Assembly: GCA_946415245.1 (NCBI GenBank)
Contig: CAMKRS010000001.1
Span: 248,001-312,000, forward strand
Length of the DNA stretch: 64,000 nt
Direction: 5' to 3'
Origin: an uncultured Prevotella sp.
GTDB lineage: Bacteria; Bacteroidota; Bacteroidia; Bacteroidales; Bacteroidaceae
Shown here piece by piece: positions 8,659 to 16,739 of this stretch; position 1 is the first letter of the stretch; the number at the start of each line of letters is the position of its first letter. The notes under the pieces are model-generated. The model was given only the letters and a program-made list of their open reading frames with translations, ran no database searches and was not told the origin of the DNA. The position numbers and the translations under genes are program-made.

Positions 8659-8708
8659 GTTTACCGCTATTTTTGGTGCAAAGGTAGTCTTTTTTTCTAT
8701 ATTTTTGT

Positions 8709-8716
8709 TATATTTG
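8709..8716 (+). promoter_or_regulatory. -7 element of the first SNF symporter gene
   Basis: TATATTTG ends 10 bp before the ATG at 8727. No exact TTTG stands at the -33 position. It is back to back with the VanZ-side TACCTTTG on the minus strand. Confidence 0.4.
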
Positions 8717-8726
8717 CAGCGAAATT

Positions 8727-10112
8727 ATGAGAAAAGTGCATATGGCAAAACTGGAAAGAGCAAGTTTCGGAAGCAAACTTGGCGTCATTCTGGCGACTGC
8801 GGGTTCCGCTGTGGGACTGGGTAACGTATGGCGTTTCCCCTATATGGCTGGTCAGAATGGAGGTGCCGTTTTCATCATCATCTATGTCATCTGTGTGTTG
8901 CTGTTGGGTATTCCCTGTATGATCAGTGAGTTTATCATCGGCCGTCATGCTCAGGCAAACACCGCGCGAGCCTACAGGAAGGTGGGTGGCAGGAATCCTC
9001 TGTCGTTTATCGGATATATGAGTGTGCTCACAGGCTTCTTGATCACAGGTTATTATGCGGTGGTATCGGGATGGTGTCTGCAGTATATCTGGGCCTCGAC
9101 GATAGGGCAATTGGATGGTGGCAATCCGGAGTTCTTCAAGAACTATTTCGTCAGTTTCTCTCAAGATCCCGTGAAGCCTATCTTCTGGACAATCCTGATG
9201 CTGTTGGCCACCTACCTGATTATCGAGCATGGTGTACGTGATGGTATCGAGCGTGCCTCGAAGATTTTTATGCCCGTGTTGTTTATCCTTCTGCTGATGA
9301 TTGTGGTAGCCTCGTGCATGCTCCCCAACGCCTCGCAGGGCATAGAGTTCCTGTTCAAACCAGATAGGAATATGATCAATGGCGACGTGTTCTTGGGGGC
9401 ACTAGGACAGTCATTTTATTCACTGAGCATCGCCATGGGATGTATCTGTACTTATGCCAGTTATTTCTCGAAACATACGAATCTCACCACATCGGCTGTA
9501 CAGATCGGTGTGATCGACTCCTTGGTTGCCATCCTGGCTGGACTTATGATATTCCCTGCCGCCTTCTCGGTGGGTGTCAATCCTGACAGTGGTCCTTCGT
9601 TGATCTTCATCACGCTGCCGAATGTGTTCCAGCAGGCTTTCAGCAGTATGCCTATGGTGGGGTATATCATTTCCATTCTGTTCTATCTATTGCTGTCGTT
9701 GGCAGCTCTTACCTCCCTGATCTCGCTTCATGAGGTAAGCACCTCGTTTTTCCACGAGGAGTTTCGCATTACCCGTAAGGCAGCGGCCATCATCGTTACG
9801 GTTTCGTGTTGTGTGATGGGCATCATCTGTTCTCTCTCGTTGGGCCCCACGGGAACAACGCTGCATTTTTTCGAGAAGACATTGTTTGATATCTTTGATT
9901 TTGTGACGGGACAGATTTTCCTGCCTGTTGTGGGATTCCTGACCTGTATTCTGATTGGCTGGTTCGTGCCTCATAAGCTGGTACACGACGAGTTCACCAA
10001 TCGTGGCACGCTGCGAGTTGGCAGATATTTCCACTTGTATATCTTTCTGGTGAAATATGTCTGTCCGTTGTGTATTCTGTTTATCTTCTTGCATCAGTTA
10101 GGATTGTTATGA
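8727..10112 (+). CDS. Neurotransmitter:sodium symporter (SNF/SLC6) family transporter, copy 1
   Basis: A 461-aa integral membrane protein of the LeuT/SLC6 fold, which brings in amino acids or related amines with sodium. The signature GSAVGLGNVWRFPYMAGQNGG near residue 27 covers the TM1 unwound substrate and sodium site. About 11-12 hydrophobic segments follow, including TM6-like AAFSVGVNPDSGPSLIFITLP. A second ATG at 8742 (MAKLERASFG) is an equally possible start. A close paralogue begins 9 bp downstream. Substrate is unknown. Confidence 0.88.
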   Translation: MRKVHMAKLERASFGSKLGVILATAGSAVGLGNVWRFPYMAGQNGGAVFIIIYVICVLLLGIPCMISEFIIGRHAQANTARAYRKVGGRNPLSFIGYMSVLTGFLITGYYAVVSGWCLQYIWASTIGQLDGGNPEFFKNYFVSFSQDPVKPIFWTILMLLATYLIIEHGVRDGIERASKIFMPVLFILLLMIVVASCMLPNASQGIEFLFKPDRNMINGDVFLGALGQSFYSLSIAMGCICTYASYFSKHTNLTTSAVQIGVIDSLVAILAGLMIFPAAFSVGVNPDSGPSLIFITLPNVFQQAFSSMPMVGYIISILFYLLLSLAALTSLISLHEVSTSFFHEEFRITRKAAAIIVTVSCCVMGIICSLSLGPTGTTLHFFEKTLFDIFDFVTGQIFLPVVGFLTCILIGWFVPHKLVHDEFTNRGTLRVGRYFHLYIFLVKYVCPLCILFIFLHQLGLL

Positions 10113-10121
10113 GCAAAGATT

Positions 10122-11477
10122 ATGGGTGAGCGCGGCAATTTCAGAAGCAGACTGGGCATTGTGCTGGCAACGGCGGGTTCTGCTGTGGGCTTGGGCAATG
10201 TATGGCGTTTTCCTTATATGACGGGTCAGAACGGTGGTGCTGCGTTTATCATCATCTATCTGGTATGTATTGTCTTTCTCGGCATCCCAGGCATGGTGAG
10301 CGAGTTTATCGTAGGCCGTCATTCACAGACGAATGCCGCCCGTGCCTATGCCAGTTTCTCGCGTGGTAAGAGCTGGGGATTCGTGGGTATCTTGGGCATC
10401 ATCACCTCAACCATCATCTTGGGATTCTATGCAGTAGTGGCAGGTTGGTGTCTGCACTATCTGGGAGCTTCTGCGATAGGACATTTGAAGGGTGATGCGG
10501 GTTTTGTACAGCAGTATTTTCAGACATACTCTGGTGACCCCGTGAAACCTGCTGTCTTGGGTGTGACCTTTATCCTGATTACCCATTTCATTATCATCCG
10601 TGGTGTGCGTAATGGTATCGAAAAAGCCTCAAAGCTGCTGATGCCATTGCTGTTCGTATTGTTGCTGATCATCGTGATTGCCTCCTGCTCACTGCCTGGT
10701 GCATTGAGGGGAATCGAGTTCCTGTTGAAGCCCGACTTTACGAAGGTGACGCCTAAAGTATTCCTCGAGGCCTTAGGACAGGCATTCTTCTCACTGAGTC
10801 TCGGCACGGCTTGCCTCTGCACCTATGCCAGTTATTTCACCAAGCATACCAAGCTGTTGCACTCTGCGACGCAGATCGCACTCATCGATTTCCTGATTGC
10901 TCTGATGGCAGGACTCATGATTTTCCCTGCGGCATTCTCAGTGGGCGTGCAGCCCGACAGCGGACCGTCGCTCATCTTCATCACTCTGCCCAATGTGTTT
11001 CAGCAGGCCTTCAGCTTTATGCCGTCGCTGGGCTACGTGATTTCAATCATGTTCTACGCCTTGCTTGTGTTCGCCGCCCTCACCTCTACGATTTCCATGC
11101 ATGAGATAGGTACCGCTTTCTTCCATGAGGAGCTGCATGTCAGCCGTTCGAAGGCCGCGTGGATACTGACGATTGTGTGTAGTGTGTTAGCCGTCTTCTG
11201 TTCGTTGTCGGTGGGGAATCCCGATGTTCAGTTGTTGGGCCAGCCACTGATGGAATTCTGCGACTATCTTACGGCCCAGGTGATGCTGCCTGCTGGTGCT
11301 ATGTTGACGAGCATCCTTGTGGGATGGTTCGCCTCGAAAGCCATCGTTCGCGATGAGTTTACCAACTGGGAGACCTCCAATAGCAAATCGTTTTTCAACG
11401 TCTATCTTTTCTGCGTCAGATATATCGTTCCCACCTGCATACTGCTGATTCTCATGCATCAGTTTGGGGTAATTTAG
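10122..11477 (+). CDS. Neurotransmitter:sodium symporter (SNF/SLC6) family transporter, copy 2
   Basis: A 451-aa paralogue of the preceding protein, alike along its whole length: GSAVGLGNVWRFPYMTGQNGG, GVRNGIEKASKLLMP, and the nearly identical GLMIFPAAFSVGVQPDSGPSLIFITLPNVFQQAF block split over TM6-TM7. The pair arose by tandem duplication and is now moderately diverged, which suggests different substrates. Both carry a short tail after the last hydrophobic segment. The gene lies 9 bp after copy 1 and 15 bp before the helix-hairpin-helix gene, in one transcription unit. Confidence 0.88.
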   Translation: MGERGNFRSRLGIVLATAGSAVGLGNVWRFPYMTGQNGGAAFIIIYLVCIVFLGIPGMVSEFIVGRHSQTNAARAYASFSRGKSWGFVGILGIITSTIILGFYAVVAGWCLHYLGASAIGHLKGDAGFVQQYFQTYSGDPVKPAVLGVTFILITHFIIIRGVRNGIEKASKLLMPLLFVLLLIIVIASCSLPGALRGIEFLLKPDFTKVTPKVFLEALGQAFFSLSLGTACLCTYASYFTKHTKLLHSATQIALIDFLIALMAGLMIFPAAFSVGVQPDSGPSLIFITLPNVFQQAFSFMPSLGYVISIMFYALLVFAALTSTISMHEIGTAFFHEELHVSRSKAAWILTIVCSVLAVFCSLSVGNPDVQLLGQPLMEFCDYLTAQVMLPAGAMLTSILVGWFASKAIVRDEFTNWETSNSKSFFNVYLFCVRYIVPTCILLILMHQFGVI

Positions 11478-11492
11478 AGGTGAGAGAATACT

Positions 11493-12203
11493 ATGGGATT
11501 CATAAAGGAGTTTTTCTATCTAAGAAAGTCTGACCGTAAAGTCATTCTCACGCTGCTTGGTGTGATAGTCATTGCCTTGGGTGTTATCTTCCTGACGGGT
11601 GGTGACGGTGAGTCGAATGAACTGACGCCTGCTGATAGCCTTCAGAAAGAGACACGGCGCGACACTTTTCAGCATCGTCCCTATCGTGAATATAACAAAA
11701 CGGTGTATGTGCGTACCAAGGTGGTGTATCGCGATACGACTTATCGACGGGGCAAGGCCCTGAGTGAGGCGGAATATGATTCTGTGAAGGCCCATTATCA
11801 GGTGAAAATCAAGGCTGGTGAGCACGTGGTACTGAATACGGCTGATACAACGGCTCTGAAAACGGTGCCTGGCATTGGAGCTTATTATGCCAGAAAGGTG
11901 GTGGAGTATGGTGAGCGTCTTGGTGGTTATGTGAGTGTGGATCAGCTCGATGAAATCGAAGGCTTTCCGCTCGACGCAAAGGACTATCTGACGATTGTGG
12001 ATGCCACACCTCGCAAACTTCAAGTCAATAACCTGACGCTCAACGAACTCAGGCGCCATCCCTACCTCAATTTCTATCGGGCAAAGGCCATCACCGACTA
12101 CCGTCGTCTGCACGGTCCCTTGAAGTCGCTGCAAGACCTGCGCCTCTCGAAAGACTTCCCTCCGGAGGTCATCAAACGACTGGAACCCTACGTCGATTTT
12201 TGA
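11493..12203 (+). CDS. Membrane-anchored helix-hairpin-helix (ComEA-like) protein
   Basis: A 236-aa protein with a short basic N-terminus, one membrane segment (about residues 17-36) and a periplasmic part. After a Tyr/Arg-rich linker it has a helix-hairpin-helix unit, VLNTADTTALKTVPGIGAYYA near residue 111, typical of ComEA-type DNA-binding domains. A second, weaker unit follows near 175 (QVNNLTLNELRRHPYLNFYRAKAI). ComEA proteins bind DNA in the periplasm during uptake. Whether this organism takes up DNA is not shown. It follows the symporters closely, with no functional link to them visible. Confidence 0.72.
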   Translation: MGFIKEFFYLRKSDRKVILTLLGVIVIALGVIFLTGGDGESNELTPADSLQKETRRDTFQHRPYREYNKTVYVRTKVVYRDTTYRRGKALSEAEYDSVKAHYQVKIKAGEHVVLNTADTTALKTVPGIGAYYARKVVEYGERLGGYVSVDQLDEIEGFPLDAKDYLTIVDATPRKLQVNNLTLNELRRHPYLNFYRAKAITDYRRLHGPLKSLQDLRLSKDFPPEVIKRLEPYVDF

Positions 12204-12254
12204 ATCAAATGTTAATAATTCATATCGAATGATGGAGGGTACGGAGTTTTTTTG

Positions 12255-12262
12255 TATATTTG
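12255..12262 (+). promoter_or_regulatory. -7 element upstream of tatA
   Basis: TATATTTG ends 26 bp before the tatA ATG. No exact TTTG is present 20 bp upstream. It probably starts the tat and Fe-S protein operon. Confidence 0.45.
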
Positions 12263-12288
12263 CAAAATAAACTGAAAACTAAAGAGAT

Positions 12289-12507
12289 ATGATCGAATCA
12301 CAGTTGTTGTTTGGACTTGGCATGCAAGAGATACTGATCATTGCGTTTGTAGTACTGCTGCTCTTCGGCGGCAAGAAGATTCCTGAATTGATGAAGGGCC
12401 TCGGCAAGGGCGTCAAGAGCTTCAAGGAAGGGATGAACGAAGTGACGGATATCAGCAAGGACGAAGAGAAGAGTGAAGAGTCGAAAAGATGGGAAGGTGA
12501 AAAATGA
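12289..12507 (+). CDS. tatA: Sec-independent translocase subunit TatA
   Basis: A 72-aa TatA/E protein with one N-terminal membrane helix (about residues 12-27), then the family hinge [26 protein letters not shown], which forms the amphipathic helix, and a charged tail. TatA multimers form the pore for folded Tat substrates. No tatB is seen, so this may be a minimal TatA-TatC system. tatC begins inside its 3' end. Downstream genes encode proteins with twin-arginine signals, a direct functional link. Confidence 0.92.
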   Translation: MIESQLLFGLGMQEILIIAFVVLLLFGGKKIPELMKGLGKGVKSFKEGMNEVTDISKDEEKSEESKRWEGEK

Positions 12508-13240
12508 TACCTCACCCATGACCTTCTGGGATCACCTTGATGAACTTCGTTCGGTGATCATCAGAGCACTGGTCGTAACGGTGGTGGCTGCCGCAGTGGC
12601 TTTCTGCCTGAAGGATCAGTTGTTTGAGGTGGTGCTGGCACCGCGGACGAGCGATTTCATCACTTTCCGGCTCTTGGGTGTGGAGCCCTTCAACATCCAC
12701 TTGATGAACACAGGACTGACGGAGCAGTTCATGATCCACCTGAAGACGGCGATGTATGCAGGTGTACTCATTGCCTCACCGTATATCATCTACCTGCTCT
12801 TCGGTTTTATCTCGCCAGCGCTCTATGACAACGAACGGCGGTATGCCACCCTGCTCTGCACCAGCGGCTATCTGATGTTTATGCTGGGCACGCTGCTGAA
12901 CTATTTCCTGATCTTCCCGCTGACGGTGAAGTTTCTGGGTACGTATCAGGTAAGCGAGGATGTGGCGAACATGCTGACTTTGCAGTCGTATATGGACACG
13001 CTGCTGATGATGAGTCTCGTGATGGGAATCATCTTCGAACTGCCAGTGGTGAGTTGGCTTCTGGGTAGGATGGGGCTTCTTAATGCCTCAATGATGCGGA
13101 TGTGGCGCAAGCACGCCATCGTGGCCATCTTGGTGGTTGCTGCGATTATCACGCCGACCACTGATGCTTTTACACTCCTGATCGTGGCGTTGCCGATATG
13201 GTTGCTGTATGAAGCCAGCATATTTATCGTGAGAAGATAG
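12473..13240 (+). CDS. tatC: Sec-independent translocase subunit TatC
   Basis: The receptor subunit that recognises twin-arginine signal peptides. From the GTG at 12473 the protein is 255 aa with six membrane segments. It starts with [11 protein letters not shown], the conserved cytoplasmic motif, and includes [14 protein letters not shown] and the family block [19 protein letters not shown]. Two starts are possible: the GTG inside tatA (35-bp overlap) or the ATG at 12518, which gives exactly the [11 protein letters not shown] beginning seen in many TatC proteins and 240 aa. It lies 22 bp before the polyferredoxin gene. Confidence 0.92.
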   Translation: MKSRKDGKVKNDTSPMTFWDHLDELRSVIIRALVVTVVAAAVAFCLKDQLFEVVLAPRTSDFITFRLLGVEPFNIHLMNTGLTEQFMIHLKTAMYAGVLIASPYIIYLLFGFISPALYDNERRYATLLCTSGYLMFMLGTLLNYFLIFPLTVKFLGTYQVSEDVANMLTLQSYMDTLLMMSLVMGIIFELPVVSWLLGRMGLLNASMMRMWRKHAIVAILVVAAIITPTTDAFTLLIVALPIWLLYEASIFIVRR

Positions 13241-13262
13241 ACTAAACAAATACTTATATCAT

Positions 13263-14762
13263 ATGTTACGGAAAATTAGAACGATCCTTGCAGGGGTGGT
13301 GTTTGTATTGATTACCCTGCTGTTCCTCGACTTCACGGGAACGCTGCATCATTGGCTTTCGTGGCTGGCAAAGATCCAGTTCCTGCCTGCTGTGATGGCG
13401 CTCAACGTGGTGGTCGTGGTGGCACTTCTGGTGCTGACCCTCGTCTTCGGACGCATCTATTGTTCCATCATTTGTCCCTTAGGCGTCTTTCAGGATGTTC
13501 TCGCCCGCATCCGTCGGAAAAAGAACAAGTACAGCTATTCCCAAGAGGTGAAGTGGCTGCGCTATCCTGTGCTGGTAGTATTCATTATCGCTGCTGTCGC
13601 TGGCATCGGATCCCTCTTCCAATTGCTGGCGCCATATAGTGCCTACGGACGTATCGCCACAACGATTTTCCAACCCATCTGGAAACTCGGCAACAATGTA
13701 TTGGCGGAGATTGCTGCGCGGGCTGATAGCTATGCGTTCTATTCTGTCGATACCTGGATGCGTTCGCTGCCTGTGCTCATCATTGCTGTCGTGACGCTGG
13801 TGGTGCTCTTCGTACTGGCGTGGCGCGGTGGACGTACCTATTGTAATACCATCTGTCCTGTGGGAACCATCCTCTCGTTCTTCGCCCGTTTCTCGTGGCT
13901 GAAGATTCACTTCGACGAGGATAAGTGCAAGAATTGCTCCATGTGTTCTAAGAACTGCAAGGTCGCGTGTATCGATTTTAAGAACCATCAGGTAGATTAT
14001 AGTCGCTGTGTGGTCTGTGGTAATTGCATCGACAGCTGCAAATTCGGAGCCTTGAAATATAGCAGCGGACTAACTCGGACTAAAACGGACAATGAAAAAA
14101 GTCCGAGAGAGTCCGTAGAGTCCGATGCAGTTGATACCTCCAAGCGCTCATTCCTCCTTGCCTCGGCGATGGTGGCTGGTGCCGCTATGGCCCAGAAGAA
14201 GGAAAAACTGATGGATGGTGGTTTGGCAGAACTTGAGGATAAGGTGGCTCCTGCGCGTCAGACGCCCCTGACCCCTCCAGGCTCTCTCTCCTTCCAGCAT
14301 TTTGCCCAGCGCTGTACAGGCTGTCAGCTCTGCGTCTCTGAGTGTCCTAACGAGGTGCTCCGTCCCAGCAGCGACCTGATGCATCTGATGCTGCCTGTGA
14401 TGTCGTACGAGCATGGTCACTGCCGTCCGGAGTGTACACGCTGCTCTGAGGTCTGTCCTGCGGGTGCCATCGTCAAGGTCGATAAAGACGAGAAATCGTC
14501 GATTCAGATAGGTCATGCCGTATGGATCAAGAAGAACTGCGTACCCATCACCGACGAGGTGGAGTGTGGCAACTGTGCCCGTCACTGTCCTACTGGCGCC
14601 ATCGAAATGGTTCCCCTCGACGAGAACGATGAGGAATCACCCATGGTTCCTGCTATCAACGAGGCTGCCTGCATCGGCTGCGGTGCCTGTGAGTATGTTT
14701 GTCCGTCGCGTCCGTTCTCGGCGATTTATGTCGAGGGACACGAAGTCCACAAGAAGATTTAA
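13263..14762 (+). CDS. NapH/CcoG-like membrane polyferredoxin with an internal Tat-like motif
   Basis: A 499-aa redox protein. Residues 1-200 hold about five membrane helices with two conserved CxxxCP sites (YCSIICPLG, YCNTICPVG), as in NapH-type quinol-linked proteins. Residues 220-262 carry two 4Fe-4S motifs. A linker (269-290) leads to SKRSFLLASAMVAGAAMA (about 293-310), which resembles a twin-arginine signal inside the protein. A domain with at least four more cysteine clusters follows (CTGCQLCVSECP, CTRCSEVCP, CGNCARHCP, CIGCGACEYVCP). Electron transfer to the next gene's product is likely. The linker DNA is an inverted array of CGGAC and GTCCG repeats. Confidence 0.8.
   Translation: MLRKIRTILAGVVFVLITLLFLDFTGTLHHWLSWLAKIQFLPAVMALNVVVVVALLVLTLVFGRIYCSIICPLGVFQDVLARIRRKKNKYSYSQEVKWLRYPVLVVFIIAAVAGIGSLFQLLAPYSAYGRIATTIFQPIWKLGNNVLAEIAARADSYAFYSVDTWMRSLPVLIIAVVTLVVLFVLAWRGGRTYCNTICPVGTILSFFARFSWLKIHFDEDKCKNCSMCSKNCKVACIDFKNHQVDYSRCVVCGNCIDSCKFGALKYSSGLTRTKTDNEKSPRESVESDAVDTSKRSFLLASAMVAGAAMAQKKEKLMDGGLAELEDKVAPARQTPLTPPGSLSFQHFAQRCTGCQLCVSECPNEVLRPSSDLMHLMLPVMSYEHGHCRPECTRCSEVCPAGAIVKVDKDEKSSIQIGHAVWIKKNCVPITDEVECGNCARHCPTGAIEMVPLDENDEESPMVPAINEAACIGCGACEYVCPSRPFSAIYVEGHEVHKKI
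14066..14124. repeat. Inverted array of 5-bp repeats inside a coding linker
   Basis: CGGAC occurs at 14066, 14076 and 14086, and GTCCG at 14101, 14111 and 14120, at nearly regular 10-bp spacing around a 10-bp A-rich centre. The array can fold as a long interrupted hairpin in DNA or mRNA. It stays in frame and encodes the hydrophilic linker between the two halves of the polyferredoxin. Confidence 0.7.
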
Positions 14763-14773
14763 AGTTAGAAAAG

Positions 14774-16183
14774 ATGAAGAAGAATATATCAAGACGTTCG
14801 TTCCTAAAGGTGTTTGGAGCCGGTAGTGTAGCTGCTGCTGCGACATTAGCGGGCTGCAAGGGTGGCGACAAAGCAGGCGAACAGGCCGCAGAGGAATATA
14901 AAAACCAGGTAGAGCCTCCCGTAGGCAAGATGACCTACCGCGAGAACCCCAAGACCCAAGAGAAAGTGTCGCTTTTAGGTTATGGCATGATGCGCCTGCC
15001 GACAAAAGTTGACAACGACAGCGAGTTCGATCAGGAGATGATCAACAAACAAGTGGACTACGCCATCGAGCATGGTCTCAATTATTTCGACACCTCCCCC
15101 GTTTATTGTCAGGGACAGTCGGAGCGCTGCACGGGTATAGCCTTGAAGCGTCATAAGCGCGAGGAGTTCTTCGTGGCTACGAAACTCTCCAACTTCAATC
15201 GCGACTACTGGAAACGTGAGAAGGCCATTGAGATGTACCAAAACTCGTTGAAGGAACTGCAGGTGGACTATATCGACTACTATCTGCTGCATGCAGTGGG
15301 TGGTGGTATGGATGAGTTCAATGGCCGCTATGTCGACAATGGTATCATGGACTATCTGATGAAGGAGCGTGAGGCTGGTCGTATCCGTAACCTCGGATTC
15401 TCGTTCCACGGCCAGAAGAGCGTGTTCGACGAGGTGATTGCCCTGCAGGACAAATACCATTGGGATTTTGTGCAGATTGAGCTGAATTATCTCGACTGGG
15501 ACTATGCCAACGAGATCAGCAAGAACAATGTCGATGCCAGTTATCTCTATGGCGAGCTTCAGAAGAAGGGCATTCCTGCAGTCATCATGGAGCCGTTGCT
15601 GGGGGGTCGTCTGGCTAATCTGCCACAATATCTGATGACAGAGTTGAAGAGTCATGCCCCAGAGAAATCAGTGGCTTCGTGGGCTTTCCGCTATGCAGGC
15701 ACGCCTGAGGGAGTGCTCACCGTGTTGAGCGGTATGACCTATATGGAGCACCTCAAAGATAATCTGCTCTCTTATTGTCCGCTGGAGCCTCTTTCTGAAA
15801 AGGAAATGCGTTACCTCGACAATGAGATAGCGCAGAAGATCGTCAGTCTGGAGAACATCCCCTGCAACGACTGCAAATACTGTATGCCTTGTCCTTATGG
15901 TATCGATATCCCAGCTATTTTTGTACATTATAATAAATGTAAGAACGAGGGTTCGTTGCCCATGGGCGTTGGCGATAGGGAGTATCGCAAGCACCGTCGT
16001 CAGTATCTCATCTCACTCGACCGTGTGGTGCCTCGCGACCGCCAGCCAGATCATTGCATCCAGTGTGGACAGTGTGAGCCCCATTGCCCGCAGAACATCC
16101 GCATCCCCCGTGAACTGCGCAAGATCGATGAGATGATCGAACGTCTTAAGCGCGACCCAGAAGGTCTCGGCGAAGAGATCTGA
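14774..16183 (+). CDS. Tat-exported lipoprotein aldo/keto reductase with 4Fe-4S domain
   Basis: A 469-aa protein beginning with a clear twin-arginine lipoprotein signal: NISRRSFLK (Arg7-Arg8), a hydrophobic stretch and the lipobox TLAGC (Cys28). Residues 55-355 form an aldo/keto reductase barrel with the catalytic Asp and Tyr in FDTSPVYCQG, Lys in VATKLSNF and His in YYLLHAV. The C-terminal part has cysteine clusters CNDCKYCMPCPYG and CIQCGQCEPHCP for one or two 4Fe-4S clusters. The frame is open to 14699, but the ATG at 14774 gives the complete signal. It lies 11 bp after the polyferredoxin, its probable electron partner, and a strong terminator follows. Confidence 0.87.
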   Translation: MKKNISRRSFLKVFGAGSVAAAATLAGCKGGDKAGEQAAEEYKNQVEPPVGKMTYRENPKTQEKVSLLGYGMMRLPTKVDNDSEFDQEMINKQVDYAIEHGLNYFDTSPVYCQGQSERCTGIALKRHKREEFFVATKLSNFNRDYWKREKAIEMYQNSLKELQVDYIDYYLLHAVGGGMDEFNGRYVDNGIMDYLMKEREAGRIRNLGFSFHGQKSVFDEVIALQDKYHWDFVQIELNYLDWDYANEISKNNVDASYLYGELQKKGIPAVIMEPLLGGRLANLPQYLMTELKSHAPEKSVASWAFRYAGTPEGVLTVLSGMTYMEHLKDNLLSYCPLEPLSEKEMRYLDNEIAQKIVSLENIPCNDCKYCMPCPYGIDIPAIFVHYNKCKNEGSLPMGVGDREYRKHRRQYLISLDRVVPRDRQPDHCIQCGQCEPHCPQNIRIPRELRKIDEMIERLKRDPEGLGEEI

Positions 16184-16204
16184 TTTCGGACAGTTTACTA
16201 ACAG

Positions 16205-16233
16205 AAAAAGGAGTGCGATTGCACTCCTTTTTT
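16205..16233 (+). terminator. Rho-independent terminator of the tat/Fe-S operon
   Basis: AAAAAGGAGTGC (16205-16216) pairs perfectly with GCACTCCTTTTT over the 4-nt loop GATT, followed by further Ts. It is A-rich upstream and so can work in both directions. The mobile element begins only about 10 bp further on. Confidence 0.92.
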
Positions 16234-16241
16234 CACTTTCT

Positions 16242-16250
16242 TTTGGTCGG
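16242..16250. repeat. Left attachment site (attL) core
   Basis: TTTGGTCGG, identical to 21215-21223. To its left is the T-rich tail of the host terminator; to its right is element DNA. The next bases are CAT here and GAT at the right end, so identity is short, as expected for a serine-recombinase crossover. The sequence also falls in frame with the integrase gene. Confidence 0.75.
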
Positions 16251-16335
16251 CATCGCTGACGAAATATCGAACATAAAGTTCATCGAGGACTTCGACAAAA
16301 TCGTGAACTTTATGCTTGCCACGAGCCACGCATAG
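16243..16335 (+). other. Displaced 3' end of the integrase gene (circular-form exon)
   Basis: If the element is circularised by joining 21215-21223 to 16242-16250, the integrase frame continues through TTG GTC GGC and then 27 more sense codons to the TAG at 16333-16335. The predicted tail begins IADEISNIK and ends LATSHA, with the alternating hydrophobic and acidic pattern of a helix. It has no start codon or promoter at this location, so it is not a gene when integrated. The match of frame across a 5-kb separation is the evidence; the excised circle has not been observed. Confidence 0.7.
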
Positions 16336-16544
16336 TAAATACGAAATCGACACCCATTGCAGGGAAGCCCCTACAGGAATAGGGGCGTGTGTATCTATGT
16401 CCTCTTTGCCTGTGCCTATTATTCATATTTGATAGTAGGCATAGAACCGTTTGTAAAATAAATCCTACCAGCCTTCCCAAACTTTTATGCTCTACTATAC
16501 CAACTTTTTCTAACTATCATACTATTTATATTAAAACAACGACA
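16336..16544. other. Intergenic region of the element, with a GC hairpin
   Basis: A perfect 7-bp GC-rich hairpin, GCCCCTA (16367-16373) with TAGGGGC (16380-16386), stands just after the displaced integrase tail. It could be the terminator of the circular-form integrase gene or part of a replication or transfer origin serving the initiator gene 340 bp downstream. A weaker inverted repeat (CCTATTA with TAGTAGG) lies at about 16421-16440. The rest is AT-rich, without genes. Confidence 0.4.
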
Positions 16545-16739
16545 ATGAGAAGACAATATCGAGACTTATGTGACGATACTAAAAGGCGTATCTCACAGAG
16601 TTTGCGAGGTCGTTCGCACAGCGAGACCCACAAACAAGCAATCAGTGACGCAATGAAGGCGTACTGGTCTACTATCCCATACAGGGACGAGGAAAATAAC
16701 GAGAGTACAAACCAGCAAGACAATGAAACGTGTATGTAA
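16545..16739 (+). CDS. Small NUMOD3-like DNA-binding protein
   Basis: A 64-aa basic protein (ATG 16545, TAA 16737-16739). Residues 13-42 (RRISQSLRGRSHSETHKQAISDAMKAYW) fit the NUMOD3 pattern, a short modular DNA-binding motif (basic-helix, GR-HS-ET, second helix) best known from homing endonuclease tails. The protein here has no nuclease domain. It overlaps the initiator gene by 17 bp, so the two are probably translated together, and it may be an accessory factor at the origin. The frame is open upstream to 16389, but no good start is seen there. Confidence 0.55.
   Translation: MRRQYRDLCDDTKRRISQSLRGRSHSETHKQAISDAMKAYWSTIPYRDEENNESTNQQDNETCM

Noticed and set aside
16389..16544. N-terminal extension of the NUMOD3-like protein
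   Set aside because: The added residues are Cys/Leu/Ser-rich without pattern, the start is weak, and the stretch lies in an AT-rich noncoding region.
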